From Geosiphon pyriformis (lineage: Eukaryota > Glomeromycota > Glomeromycetes > Archaeosporales > Geosiphonaceae): a DNA stretch of 64,000 nt. Numbering within the stretch: position 1 is the first letter of the stretch; every line of letters begins with the position of its first letter. This document shows, in pieces, positions 42,946 through 54,669 of this stretch. The notes beneath the pieces were generated by a model. It had not been told where the DNA came from. It made no database searches and saw nothing but the letters and a program-made list of their open reading frames with translations. Both the position numbers and the translations under genes were made by a program. The stretch is taken from NCBI GenBank assembly GCA_016748015.1, contig JAAOMT010000479.1:122198-186197 (forward strand), in the 5' to 3' direction.

Positions 42946-44126
42946 GTGTTCATTCAAATCAGAAAATAATTGTCAAGAAAATTCCAGTAGATCTTCTTAG
43001 ATCAGCAGTTGAGTCAGTTTTTACTAAGTTTGGTAAGATTGTGTCAATCAAGATGCAATTGATTGGTTTGTGGCAAAAAGCTTTGGTTGAGTTTAAGTCA
43101 TCAAAGGTGGCTAGTTTGGTTGCTTCTAAATGGTCAGTTCTCATGAGAAAGGATTCTGTGTAGATGGCATTGGCTGTTAAAGATAAACAATCTTGGGTAT
43201 TTAGAGATCAGCATAAGGCCTTGCTCTATACTTTACCAGTTGGCACTACTGTTCATGATTTGTCTGGTTTACTTGATTCATATGGTGAAAAGACCTGTTT
43301 GATTGGTTGCAATCCTAGTTCTTATGTTTGTGACAGATGTGCTGTGGTTTGTTTGGCTGATGAGGAATCAAAGTTGGCTGTAATTGGTTCTATTCCGGTT
43401 TTTAAGAGTGTGAATTTGCGATGAACTGGTCTTTCTCTGGCTTGCTGTGCCAAATGCAAACAAATTGGTTACATCTTTGATGCATGTTTGTCTGGTGAGA
43501 TTTCTGGAATTCGTGGAAAGTGGATGGTGACTGACCAGGATCAGGTTTGTCTGGCTAGTATCTATAAGAAAAAACATGCTTCTATTGCCCATTCAGTTTT
43601 TTTTGGTGATAGAACTTGGGCTCAGGTAGCTGGTAGTTTATCTTCTCATGTGGCTTCTTCAGTTTTTTTTGGTACTAGTCTGTTCCTTGTTGCTGAGATC
43701 TCCCTATTTGCTTCTGCTTTGTCTGGCAATTGTGACATATATAGTTGCTTGGCTTTTTTGGAACGCTTTCTAGAACTTTTGGCTGATCAGGTTTCTGGTA
43801 TTTTGGAGAAATTGGGTTCCATAAATTTAGTGCTTTTGGCAAATACATCTGATGCTTATTCTCTGGCAGTTCCAGTGTTTGTGGTTTCAGGTTTGGATTT
43901 AAATATGGTATTGAATGATGCTTTAGCAATTCCCAACTCCTCTACTCCTGTCATTAGTAATACAGCTCTCATTATAAGTCCAAGTAGTTCTAAAGTTTTG
44001 ACTACCAAAATTGGTGGTTTAGAATCCAAGATGGTGGCTTTGGAGATTTTGGTTGAATCTGTTTTGGAAAAATTGAATTGTTTGTGCTTAGGTTTGGGTT
44101 TGTTGGCTGCCTTTATTTCTCAATAA
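42946..44126 (+). pseudogene. LINE ORF1, third segment (RRM-like and CCHC)
   Basis: An RRM-like fold at about 42,965-43,145: KIIVKKIPVDLLRSAVESVF and KFGKIVSIKMQL match RNP2/RNP1-type strands. A CCHC knuckle near 43,440-43,490 reads CCAKCKQIGYIFDAC, with the His changed to Tyr. The C-terminal half is a Ser/Val-rich region ending in a helical ESKMVALEILVESVLEKL (probable coiled coil). Stops at 43,161 and 43,423. ORF1 proteins bind the LINE RNA. Confidence 0.85.
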
Positions 44127-44149
44127 GTGTTTTGGTTTAGAAGATTGCC

Positions 44150-47100
44150 ATGTGCAATGTAAGAGGCATGAACAATTCTATGAAACAGGAAGATATAATT
44201 CATTGGCATAAGGAGACAAACAATTTTATTTTTATTGTTACTGAGACCAAATTAAAAGGTAAAATTTGCCCATGAATTATAAATAAGTTTGATGGTATCT
44301 GGGTGTTTACTTCTGGTTTGAATTCTGGTCATGTGGGCTCTGGCGTTGTGATTGTTATGGACATTTCTTTAGCAAAACATGTGTGCAAAGTTTCTGAGAT
44401 GCCTGGTGGGTTACTGTCTATTAAGTTGCTTTTCAAGAATAAACTTTCTGTGTCTATTTTGGGATTATATGCTGGTGCTTCTTCAACAGTTCAGTTCTCT
44501 CAGGCTGATAAAGTCAACTTTCTCATTGCTAAGGCTGTTAATAAATCTTTTTTTGTTGTTTTGGATGGTAATTTCAATGAGAATGGTTTACATAAAAGTG
44601 TGAGTTTTAAAAGATGTCTAGACTTGGGGCTGGTTAACTCTTTGTCAGGTAGCCCAGTAGTGAAAAGTTCTACATGGAAAAATTCGAAAGGTGTGAAAAA
44701 AACAATTGATTTTGTGCTAGTTTCATTTAATTTGGTTAATGCAGTAGTAGATCACAATGTTGTGGATGTGAGCAAACATTTCAACACTAATCATTGGGCA
44801 GTTTCTGTTTCTGTAAGCCTGGGTGGTCTGCTGGATACTTAGTTAAACTTTCTTCATAGTCAGGCTAATAGAGATTGTTGGAAGTTTGATTTTAGGGGTG
44901 CTGATGACATTAAATAGAAAAGTTTTAAAGATGCCACTTCAGTCAATGCTGATATGTTTGCCAATGAGTTTGAAGCTGCTGTACAACTCTCAAATTTGGA
45001 TATTATGTAGAATGTTTTGTGCAAAATAATGACTCTTTCAGCTAATGAGATATTTAGGAAGAAATGGTTCAAAGATTTTGATGGAGTTTTCATCAGAGAT
45101 TCTTTGAGATTTCATAAGCTAGAGTTGCTAGTGTCTAAGCTGGTTAAGGCTTTTCACTTAGTCTCTAATGTGGAATTTGCTTCATTGTTGGATATGTGGT
45201 GTGGGATTGATACTGATAGTGCAGCAGTAATAAAGTCTTTATTTCTTTTAGGTTCCAATTTTGACACGATTTGCTTGGCTCTGATTAAGGTGAGGAAATC
45301 TTACCACTTTTCTAAGTTGCTGGAATTCAGGCATGCTGAAAAAGTGTGTATCAAGGCAGCTATTAATAAGAAAATAGAGAGCTTTGAATCAGACAAGGAT
45401 TATACCATTAGGAGTGTTTTGGAGTGCTCCTTTTACAAGGTGGTACTGGATTATCTGGTAGTAGGTAACGAATTGGTATTGGAGCCAATCCTAGTTAAAT
45501 CTAGAGTGGATAGGATCATGAAAGGTTGAACCAAGAAGTGCAGAGTAATGCCTGACATTTCAGATAAATGGTCCTGCCAATACCGGCCTTTGGAGTATGT
45601 TTTCAATGATGCTTTTTCTAGTGTGATGTGTCCTGTTGGTATTGATAAATTGCTTGGTGTGGTTTCTAATCTTTCTGAGAATAAAGCTGCTGGTCTCTCT
45701 GGGATTTCGAATGAACTCTGGAAACATTGCAATAAATCAGTTTTGGATATGCTTTTGGTGCTTTTGAATTCTTGTTTGATCTGCGAATCAGTATCCAGTG
45801 CTTGGAAGGAAGCTTGGGTTTTGATAATTCCTAAGTCATATGAGTAGGATAGAGTTCTCACAAACATCCAACCTATTGTTTTGATTGAAACTGCCTGCAA
45901 GATTCTTTTTAAAATTCTCTTAAATAGAATCTTGTCAGCATGTAGTATTTTTGATGTTTTGCGTGGGGACAATTTTTCAGTCCTAAGGGGTACGACAATG
46001 CAGTCACCCATTTTTGCCATTGGTTCAGTGGTTGAAGATGCTTTGGAGAAGGGTTATAAACTCTGGTTGGTCTTGCAGGACATGTGGAAGGCTTATGATT
46101 CTGTTGGGTGAGAGCATCTTTGAAACAGTTTGGTTAGGATAAAGATGTGTAGCAAGTTCATTAGGTTTTTTGGTGGTATTTATAATGATTGCATTAATAG
46201 AATTATAACAGATTTTGGTTTGACAAATGAATACAGAATGCACGATGACTTGGACTAAGGGAAAGTGTTCTTGCCACTTCTTTGGCACATATTTTATGAT
46301 CTTCTTCTGTATGAGGTCAAAAGACAGGCAGATGGGTGTGGATATAGGTTGAATTTTTACTTTATTTCTGAATGTGGTCGTGCCAAATTTTGGGCTGGTC
46401 TCTCCTCTTTTTTTGCTGTAAGTGCCTTTGTTGATGATACTATATGGATTGGCAGCAGTCAAAGTGCTACACAGTATATTCTCAATATTGCTAGTGAATT
46501 TTTTGATATCAATAATATTTCAATTAATAATAATAAGACTGTGGCCATTCTCATCAATTGCAAGGTTGCAGATTCTTTTCTGTTAATCAGTGAGTTATCT
46601 ATTTTTATTGCCAAGAAAGAGGAATTGCATTACTATTTAGAGATCTATCTGTCAACTGAGGGTTTTTTCAAACCTAGCCTGGCCAAAGAACATTCTGATG
46701 TCCGGTTTTTTGCTAATCTGGTCCTCAAAAAGACAGTATCTGATAAGCAGTTTTTGTATTTGGTTTCAGCAGTCCTCTTTCCTATCATTGGTTATAGAAC
46801 ACAATTCAGTTATGTTCTTGTCAGTGCTTATAAGAAGTAGGACACTTTAATTCATAAGAGCTTGAAATCTAAATCTGGCCTGCTGCATGACTTCCCTAAT
46901 AATACAATTCATTATTTTTCTCTGTATGGTTTGAAAACTTTTGAACAGATTCAGGCCGAGAATAACTCAGCTTCAGTCATTTCTTTCACAAACTCTATTG
47001 GTATTTTGGGTCATCTATTTTCTTACCAGTCACATGATTTTCAGGTCCTCTGCTGGCATCCACTTCACTCTTTGCAGTATTCAGTTCATGTCAAGATCAA

Positions 47101-48810
47101 CTTTCTGAATAATTTTCTGGTTGGTATGATGTGTATTTTCTCTGGAAGTAATTTGTCCTTGGGTGGCTCTCTAACCAATGCTTTTCATCATCAAAGTAGA
47201 ACTTCTATGTCTTGTGTTCTTGGTGAATCAATCTATTTTAAGTGTGTCTCTTTATTTCATCATTATGAGATTGTTTTTGTGAACCAGCTGCTTGACCAAA
47301 GTGGGGCTATTTTTGATTGGAAAATCTTCAAGCAGTAAAAGCAATTGGACTTGCGTGGTCCAGTTCTTGCCTGGTTTGAGCTTTCTGTTTGGTTTCTTAG
47401 TAGTGCATCTTTTCTTTCTGTCTATTTCTTATCTTTGGATGATGATGGCTCTTCAAATATTCTTCATTCTTATGGGTTTAGTACTATTAGTGCCAATTTG
47501 TTGTGTTCTGATATTGGTCATTTTTCTGTCTATATGGATAGATTTTTGAGTGGCTTGGAGTCTGTTAATATAAAAGCTGGGACTGCTGTTTTTTTTGAGG
47601 ACATTGGTATGAGTTTGGGTGTGAGAATTTCTGGTTTGATGTCTTCTATCTTGACAGAGTTGCAGGCCATTGTTCTAGCTTTCGAGTGTGTCTCTTTTTT
47701 TTGCTCAATCGACTTGTTCTTGGACAGTCAAGTGGCTTTGAATGCTTGCAAGTTGGAATTGGATTTGGTTTGCCCAGATTTTAGAAATTGGTGTTGGATT
47801 GAACATCGCCACATTGTGAATGTTATTCGTCATAAGAATTTGAATATTAATTGGTATAAGGTCAAAAATTATTCAGGTGTTTTAGGCAATAAGCATGTGG
47901 ATGAGTTGGCCAGAGCTGCGGCTCTTTCTAGCTGGAATCTGTCTCATTTTATCAATGAACACTATTTTAGGATTGATGGTGCTGCCATTTCTGGTAATTT
48001 TAGGCATTTTGTTGATAATGTTTTTCAGTCAGTCTATTGTACATATTGGGAAATTGGTTCTGGTTCATGGATGGTGGTGGATAGTTTGTGTGCAGATATT
48101 GATTGGTTCAGATTATCACTGGTATGGCACCCAGACTCTCACATGGCTGCTGGCTTTACTAGCAAGCGGACTGCTGGTTTCTAGACATATTTTATGAAGG
48201 CATTGTATCTTCAGCTCTCTGTTGCCATGCAAAAATGGCTTTATAATAAGAGTTACCTTAGTGTGATGTGTTTGTTTTGTGGTAATATTAAAGTTTTGAA
48301 CCATGCTTTTTCTTGTTTGTTTGATGCCAATGTTCGTGCTTGTTTGTTGGACTCTTATGCTTTAGCTTGGGGAGTGCAATCTGGTCTGAGTCATTCTTTC
48401 TCAGTTGTTTTGCAGCTGTTGTCTACTTGTTCATCTAATGTTTGGTCAGCACTGCTCTGTGCAAGGGTTTTGTTTTCAAGGATTGGTTTCGTGAGTCTGT
48501 CTCTGTTTTCAAGAATTCCAGAGTGGTGAGTCAAACCATTGTGGCCTTTGTACATGAGTTTAGTCATGCTTTTTGGAAAGACATTTGGTTGGTTTGTGCC
48601 AAGCACTATGCTTTTATGGAAAAAAATGGGCTTATTCTATGTAATAGATCTGTTTCTATCTCGATTTCTGGGCTTCTTTCAGTGCTGTCGGTGAGTGTGA
48701 TTGAATTGCTGGGTGTTGCTAAGACAAGTGGTATTGGTTTCAGTTTTCGTAAGTCTTGTTTGTTTTTTTCAGACATAGGTAATGAAATTTCTGTTCATAT
48801 AGGTATATAG
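44150..48810 (+). pseudogene. LINE ORF2: AP endonuclease, reverse transcriptase, RNase H (broken)
   Basis: Starts MCNVRGMNNSMKQED. Endonuclease: VTETKLKG (Glu), VVLDGNFNENG (Asp/Asn) and HFNTNHWAV, where the usual TDH is TNH. Reverse transcriptase: LSENKAAGLSGISNELW, ETACKILFKILLNRIL, VLQDMWKAYDSVG, and the catalytic FVDD at 46,430-46,438 (intact). RNase H: ELQAIVLAFE, LFLDSQVALNAC, and NKHVDELARAA. It is followed by a C-terminal Cys/His segment (CLFCGNIKVLNHAFSC, a CCHC-like zinc site). One frame is kept to about 48,440, then a single frameshift. About twelve stops, mostly at Trp or Gln codons. Confidence 0.9.
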
Positions 48811-48943
48811 TATTGTTCTGATTGGTCCAAGTGGCTAGTTACATGTAGAAAGAGCATGATTCACACCTAGTTTAGATTATTTTGTATAATGTATTATACT
48901 AAATAGTGTTTGGACTTCACTCATTAAATGAAAAAAAAAAAAA
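48811..48943 (+). other. LINE 3' UTR and poly(A)
   Basis: Short non-coding tail after the ORF2 stop, ending in 13 A at 48,931-48,943. The sequence that follows is Gypsy F coding DNA on the other strand, so this is the true 3' end. Confidence 0.8.
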
Positions 48944-50229
48944 TTGGTTTTAAATTTTATGAAATCTTATTTGGTTTAATAAATATTTTTTATGTTTTTA
49001 ATAGTAGTATATTAGATATTGTTATTAATTTAATATAATATAGTTTTAGTTAATTACTATGTTTTATTTTTAATCATTTTTTAATATAAAATAACCTATT
49101 TTATTTTGGATCAAATTTTCTATTCTATTATTTTTTTGCTTTGATATAATATAATAATACTTTGTTTTTAATTTTGAATTTAATTAGTTTATTTAAAAAT
49201 TAACTATTATGTTTTTTTTTGGTTTTTTTTTATAATGCTTTAATGTTGTTAACTGCTTTTTTTGGTTTTTTAATGTTTTTATTAAGTTATATATTTTTTT
49301 TAATAGTGTTTTTTAAAATATGGCTTTTGTTATTAATTTAATTAAATATATTATTGGTTTTATTTTTATTAATAATATTAATATTTTATTATATACTAAT
49401 TTAAATAATAGTATTTAAATTATATTTGTTTTATTATTTAATAAGTAAATAATATTAATAATATAAACAAATTTTATTTTTTGATTGTTTTGACTAATTT
49501 TGGTTAATATTTTACACAATTTTTTATTAAACTTTTTAATTAAGCTATTTATTTGTAAATAATATAATAATAATAATAATTTTTTTATTTCAAATTTTGA
49601 TTTAATTTAGCCAATATTTTGTTTACCAAATGAGCTTTTTGATTAAATAACAATTTTTTTAAACATCTATATTAACATATTAAGTTTTAATAAACAAATT
49701 TGATTTTTAGTTTAACATAAATTTTTTGAATTATTTTGGTTTTTAGTCATTTTGTAAGTAGTTTTTTTAATTAATTTTATACTTATTTTTGTGTTTTTTA
49801 TTAGACAATTTTTAATATTATGATTTCAATATTTTTTTTAATCAATTAATAAACAAAAAACAAAATTAAAAAAAATAAAATAATAAGAAATATAAATTAA
49901 TATTTTATTAATAATTATAATTAAAAACTATTGTTTTAATATTGTTAATATAATAGTATTAATATTATTAACATTAATTTACAAGTAAATAGTATTTAAT
50001 AAGATAAATATAAATTTATAAAAGTTTAAATATTAAATATTTTAAAAACAATAATTTATTAAATAAATATTACTTTACGTGTTAAATTTTTAACTATTAA
50101 AGTTACTTAGATAAATTTTTATTTAACTTTTTTCAGTTATTATTATATGTTCTGATAATTTATGTTATATTATTAACTAATTATAATATTTTTTATCTAT
50201 TATTTTTTTGCTTTATTCTATAAATAACA
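48944..50229 (-). mobile_element. Gypsy element F, saturated AT relic
   Basis: Follows the integrase C-terminal region of element D base by base with almost every C and G replaced: 48,944-48,990 corresponds to 23,240-23,290, and 49,080-49,830 to 23,425-24,190. Near 49,835 it jumps to LTR sequence (AATCAATTAATAAACAA, 50,229 end ATAACA). RT, gag and leader are therefore deleted, as in a smaller way in element B. No frame remains. Confidence 0.75.
49835..50229 (-). repeat. LTR remnant of element F
   Basis: Corresponds to the R/U5-to-U3 portion of the family LTR (AATTAGTATACAACAATAAAA block and onwards), ending CTATAAATAACA where others have CTATGAGTAACA. Confidence 0.55.
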
Positions 50230-51465
50230 ATATTTAAGAATTTAATATTAAATATAATACTTATACAAAATATTAATTTTTAAATAATAAAATTTAAAAT
50301 CTTTTAAGTCTTAAAAATTATAACAGCAAAACATTAACAATAATAAAAAATAAAAAAATAAAATATAAACTATTAACTTAAAAAATTAAATTATTAATTT
50401 TAAAATTTTTTTTAAAGTAATAAATTTATTTTGGTTTATTAAAAAAAATTCTAATATTGCTTTTTTTTACTAATACAAACTAGTAAACAAAAGCAATAAT
50501 AACAGAAAAAAGGTTTTTAAAATAAATAATAATATATTATTATAAATTAGTAAACTGTAATTTAACAAAAAAAAATTATTAAAAACACCAAGAACATTTT
50601 AAAATTTTCAGTAAATATATTAAAAAAAATATTATAAAATATAACAGAAAAAAAACCAAAGATTATAAAAGATTTACAATTTTAAAATAATTAAAAAAAA
50701 ATTACTAATAACAATTTTAATAACTATATTCAAAAAATTTTAAAATACAAAATTTACATAAAAAACTTAATATTGTCTTTTAATACAGATTTAAATCTAA
50801 TAATATTAGACAGTAATTAAATAAAAACTAATTTAATCTTAAATATAAAATCAAATATTAGAATAAAAGTTCTTTATTAAAAAATTTTTAACAACTAAAA
50901 ATAGTTTTTTATGTATTACTAAAAACAATACCAAAAGACAAAAAAATTGTTTTGGTTTCTATTTAATTAATATAATCTTTAAGATTAAATAACTTAATAA
51001 TCTAATTAATTAAAAATATATTCAAAAATGTGTTTTGTTTAGCTTTTAATATTAATAAAAATTTGTTAAAAAACACTATTTTTGACAATACAACTATTTA
51101 TATTAAAAAAAAGATTAATTACTATAATAAGAATTTTATTTAAAATTTTATTTAAAATTACAAAAAAATTTGATACAATAATACTAAATAAGAATAATTA
51201 TTATTGATTTTTAAAGTTTTTGGTTTTTTTTTATTTTTCTAATGTAATAATAATAATAATATAAAAAGCAAAAAAGATCAATTTATTGAATAATTTATTA
51301 TTAAAAACTTTAAAACTTTTAAAAAAAACAAAAAAAAACTAAAACTAACTTTAATATGTTTCTTAAAAAAAAACTTTAACTAAAAAAACTATTAATTAAA
51401 GATAAAAAATTGTTTTAAAAGCCACTAAAAACAGCTTTATATTATTATAAATAAAATTTTTATTT
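50230..51465. other. AT-saturated stretch, no gene seen
   Basis: Almost only A and T, with no open frame and no intact motif. It probably represents older transposon remnants beyond recognition. A TAATAATAATAATAA run lies at about 51,246-51,262. Confidence 0.5.
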
Positions 51466-52010
51466 TTTAGTTTTATTTATTTACTTAGTTATATTAATTG
51501 TATGTATTAACTATTAATATTATTATATAATTACTTTATTTTTAAAAATAATTATTAATATAACTATTAATAATATCAATGTTTTAATTATTAACTTAAT
51601 TATTAATAATATCAATGTTTTAATTATTAACTTAATTATTAATTTAATCATTAATTAAATTATTATGTAATTATTAACTTAATTATTGATTTAGTTATTA
51701 ACTTAATTATTAATCAAATTATTATGTAATTACTGACTTAATTATTGATTTTTTTTAAAAGTATATAAGCAAAAGCTTCCAAAACTATAAAATTACATTT
51801 ATACTTAAATTAATTAACAATATTAACTCTTTTTATTTTTTTTACAATTTTTTTATTTTTTTCTTAATTTGTATAATTATTGGTTTTTGTAAAATATATT
51901 AAATAAATGTTTATTGAAAAATACAATTAATATTTGATATTAATTATAAAAGTACTAATATAAGATATAAAATTATATTAGTGTGTTATTTTTTATCTTC
52001 TGATTTTTTT
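51466..52010 (+). repeat. AT-rich repeat G, copy 1
   Basis: Contains a tandem 36-bp unit (TAATATCAATGTTTTAATTA, twice at 51,567-51,640) and more TTAACTTAATTATTAA units. These precede a TATA-like AAGTATATAAGC (about 51,759) and a TTTTGTAAAATATATTAAAT block. Copies 2 (inverted) and 3 (direct) follow. The repeats-then-TATA layout resembles the U3 of the LTRs in this window, so it may be an LTR family. Confidence 0.5.
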
Positions 52011-52439
52011 GTTATCTTTTAGAAAAAATAGTGATTAAAATATTTAACTGTAATAATATTATTAATACTTAAAAAAAATATTTTCAAAATGTTTTGTTTA
52101 ACTGCTTTTATAACAAAAAGTATTTTTTTGTTAAAATTTTATTAATTACTAGAAAAAAAATAATATTTAAAACATTTTTACTTTTTGTTTTAATTATAAT
52201 TATAAAAATTGAAAAAAAAAGTTAATTTTTTTTAATAACCTATTTTTGGCTTTTTATTATTACAGATTAAAAAAATATACTAAAAAATAGCAAAAAATAA
52301 ATATTATATAATAGAAATTTAATTTACTTAATAAGTTAATTTTATAAATATTTAATTGTTATTCTTTTTAAAAGATAATAAAAAAAATTAAAAGTTTAAA
52401 AATAATTTATATTGTTAATAAAGATAACATAATTGTTAT

Positions 52440-52870
52440 AATTATATGTTTTATTTTAATGTTTTTATAATTTAATAACAGATATTATTATACTTTTTAA
52501 TTAACATTTATTTAATATATTTTACAAAAGCTAACAATATATAAATCAAAAAATAATAACAATTAAAAATATAAATAAATTAAAATTTTTGTATTAATTT
52601 TGTAATTAATTTATAAATTCAAGTAAAAATGTTTTTTTATAGTTTTAAAAGACTTGTTGTTATATTTTTAAAAAGAAATTAATGATTAAATTAATAATTA
52701 AATAAATAATTTAATTATTAATTAAGTTAATAGTTAAGTTATTAATTAAGTTAATATTATATTAAAAATTAATTCTAAAAATAAAAATAATATTAGTAGT
52801 TAATATATGTAATTAAAAATAATTAGAAAATTTAATAAACTAAAAACTAAAAAATTAAAAGATAATAATA
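52440..52870 (-). repeat. AT-rich repeat G, copy 2 (inverted)
   Basis: The reverse complement shares with copy 1 the block AAACTATAAAA, then CTTGAATT-like, and TTTTGTAAAATATATTAAAT, in the same order over more than 400 bp. Confidence 0.5.
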
Positions 52871-52879
52871 TAATTATTA

Positions 52880-53165
52880 ATTTGATTAAAAACTTAATTA
52901 TTAACTTAATTAACTATTATTTTTAATAAATATGTAAAAAAGTATTTATTTATTAAATTAATTTTTTTAATACTATAATTTAAATTCTTTTTTATCTTTT
53001 TTAATTACAACTTTTTCCTTTTTTTTCTCTTAATTTACATATTAGATTTTAAAAATATTATTGAAAAAAAAATTATCAAAAAAGTATAAATAATATTTGT
53101 CATTAAATTTTAAAATACCAATTGAAAACATAAAATTATATATTACTATATTATTCTTTAACAGT
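52880..53165 (+). repeat. AT-rich repeat G, copy 3 (partial, direct)
   Basis: Same orientation as copy 1: TTAATTATTAACTTAATTAA, then AAAAAAGTATTTATT, and ATAAAATTATATATTACTATA at the end. More decayed than the others. Confidence 0.4.
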
Positions 53166-53275
53166 ATTAAATTGGGTGGCTGATTACGTGTGGTTAAGCA
53201 TGAGCCATACTTATTTTTTTAGCTTTTAATTTTGCCGAAATTGTAAGGTCACGCTTGTTATTGCATAATAAAAAA
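53166..53275. other. Small island of mixed base composition
   Basis: GGGTGGCTGATTACGTGTGG, then AGCATGAGCCATAC and TTGCCGAAATTGTAAGGTCA stand out from AT-saturated flanks. TTGCCGAAAT also occurs in the solo LTR U3. Probably the tip of a younger repeat. Confidence 0.35.
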
Positions 53276-54050
53276 AAAGTATAAATTATTTATATTTAGA
53301 TTTTTTTGAAAAAATTAATAATAAAGATTTTATAAGATTGATTTCACATTATTTTATTACTTTACAATATTTGTTTTCTTTTTTTATTTATTAGCTTGTT
53401 ACTCTAATCTGTAATAATATTATATTTATATTGTATAAAATACATAATAGTTAGATTATATCTTATTTTAATAATCAAATTAATTTAATATTTCAAGTTT
53501 ATTTTTATTAATAAAATAGAATTAAAGATAAATTTTGTGTTTGAAAATTTGAATAATATACATATTAACTAAATTAAATTTTATTATTTAATAAAACTTA
53601 AAGTAACAATTTTATCTGTTATTTTTTAAAATTATGTAGTTATTAAATTTATTAATAATAAAACTTTAAATTTTTTTTAAAGAATAAATTTTAATTAAAA
53701 AAAAATTTTAATATTTATTTTGTTATAACTCTTGAATAATTTTAAAACAAATATTAAACATATTATTTTTTCGAATTATTAGTTTTATAATAATATTAAT
53801 TTGAAAATTTTATTAATATATATAAAAAATAAAAAGAATAATAATTAATCTTAATGAAATTAAATTAAATTAAAAGTTTTTTGTTAATAGAAAAAAAATA
53901 GTTAAAGTTATTAATATATAAAAGATTAAAAATTTGAATCAAATTTGTCTGGGAAAAATTGTATTTTTGAATTGAAAAACACAAGGTCAATTAGAAAATA
54001 ACTGGAAATTTTCTTGATGAAAAAATTATTATATTTATTATGTAAAAGAA
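53276..54050. other. AT-rich transition region, no gene seen
   Basis: AT-rich without recognisable transposon homology. GC-bearing words become frequent from about 53,940 onwards, marking the switch to a different sequence compartment. Confidence 0.4.
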
Positions 54051-54053
54051 TGG

Positions 54054-54308
54054 TTATAAATGGTTTTCAAACCAAGATGGTTGATAATTATAAAAGTATT
54101 TCATCTGAATAGAAATAAATAAACAATGGGTAAATTTCATATCCATGTTATGAAACCCATTCATCCAAATTTGCCTAATCTCCTGATTCAAATTAAAATA
54201 TATATTGACGAGGAAACGATCATTTGGGTCAGGTATGAATGAAAAATAAAGATGTAAAGAAGATGTGTAGTAGTAAAGGTTTTTTCGAAGAATTTGTGCG
54301 AGTTTCAC
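54054..54308 (-). other. Possible exon, unrecognised (84-codon open frame)
   Basis: Open frame ILRKNLYYYTSSLHLYFSFI, then PDPNDRFLVNIYFNLNQEI. Codon use is more mixed than in the AT desert, but no known family is recognised. It could belong with 54,670-54,999 on the same strand as exons of one gene. Low confidence. Confidence 0.2.
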
Positions 54309-54669
54309 AAATGTTTAATTCGTCGAATAATTATTGTTTATTGTGGGTATGTATCACAGACAAAAGTTTTGGTATGACTAATTTTTTAATAATGACTACT
54401 GGAATTGTGTAAAATAAAAGTTTGCTACCCTGAAATACCCCGAGACTCAAAAAGAGGCCAAGACAATGAAAATAACAGGAATCAACGTTCTCATTTTATT
54501 AAAGTTTAATAATGAGTTTTATTGCAACATTAATGTCAGAACGGTTTTATTTTGGCGGCAAATCAAATATAAAGTTCAAACAATAGGTAAAAAGCGTTCA
54601 AATGATGAAAGGAACCTCTGTTTTTTGATTTTTTTTACGTTACCCTAAACCTAAACTTGCCTTTATCTT

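Larger units (their letters stand above)
21312..48943 (+). mobile_element. Non-LTR retrotransposon (LINE) with nested insertions
   Basis: Two-ORF LINE ending in a 13-base poly(A). ORF1 has an RRM-like fold and a CCHC knuckle. ORF2 has an AP endonuclease, reverse transcriptase and RNase H. ORF1 is interrupted by Gypsy D and by a solo LTR; without them the LINE is about 6.9 kb. From memory its protein matches an abundant Glomerales LINE family. It is inactive because of about a dozen stops and one frameshift. Confidence 0.9.

Noticed and set aside
45451-46020. Minus-strand ORFs across the LINE (45,451-46,020, 46,025-46,462, 43,675-43,929)
   Set aside because: They lie opposite the LINE ORF1/ORF2 coding frames, which carry the recognisable domains.
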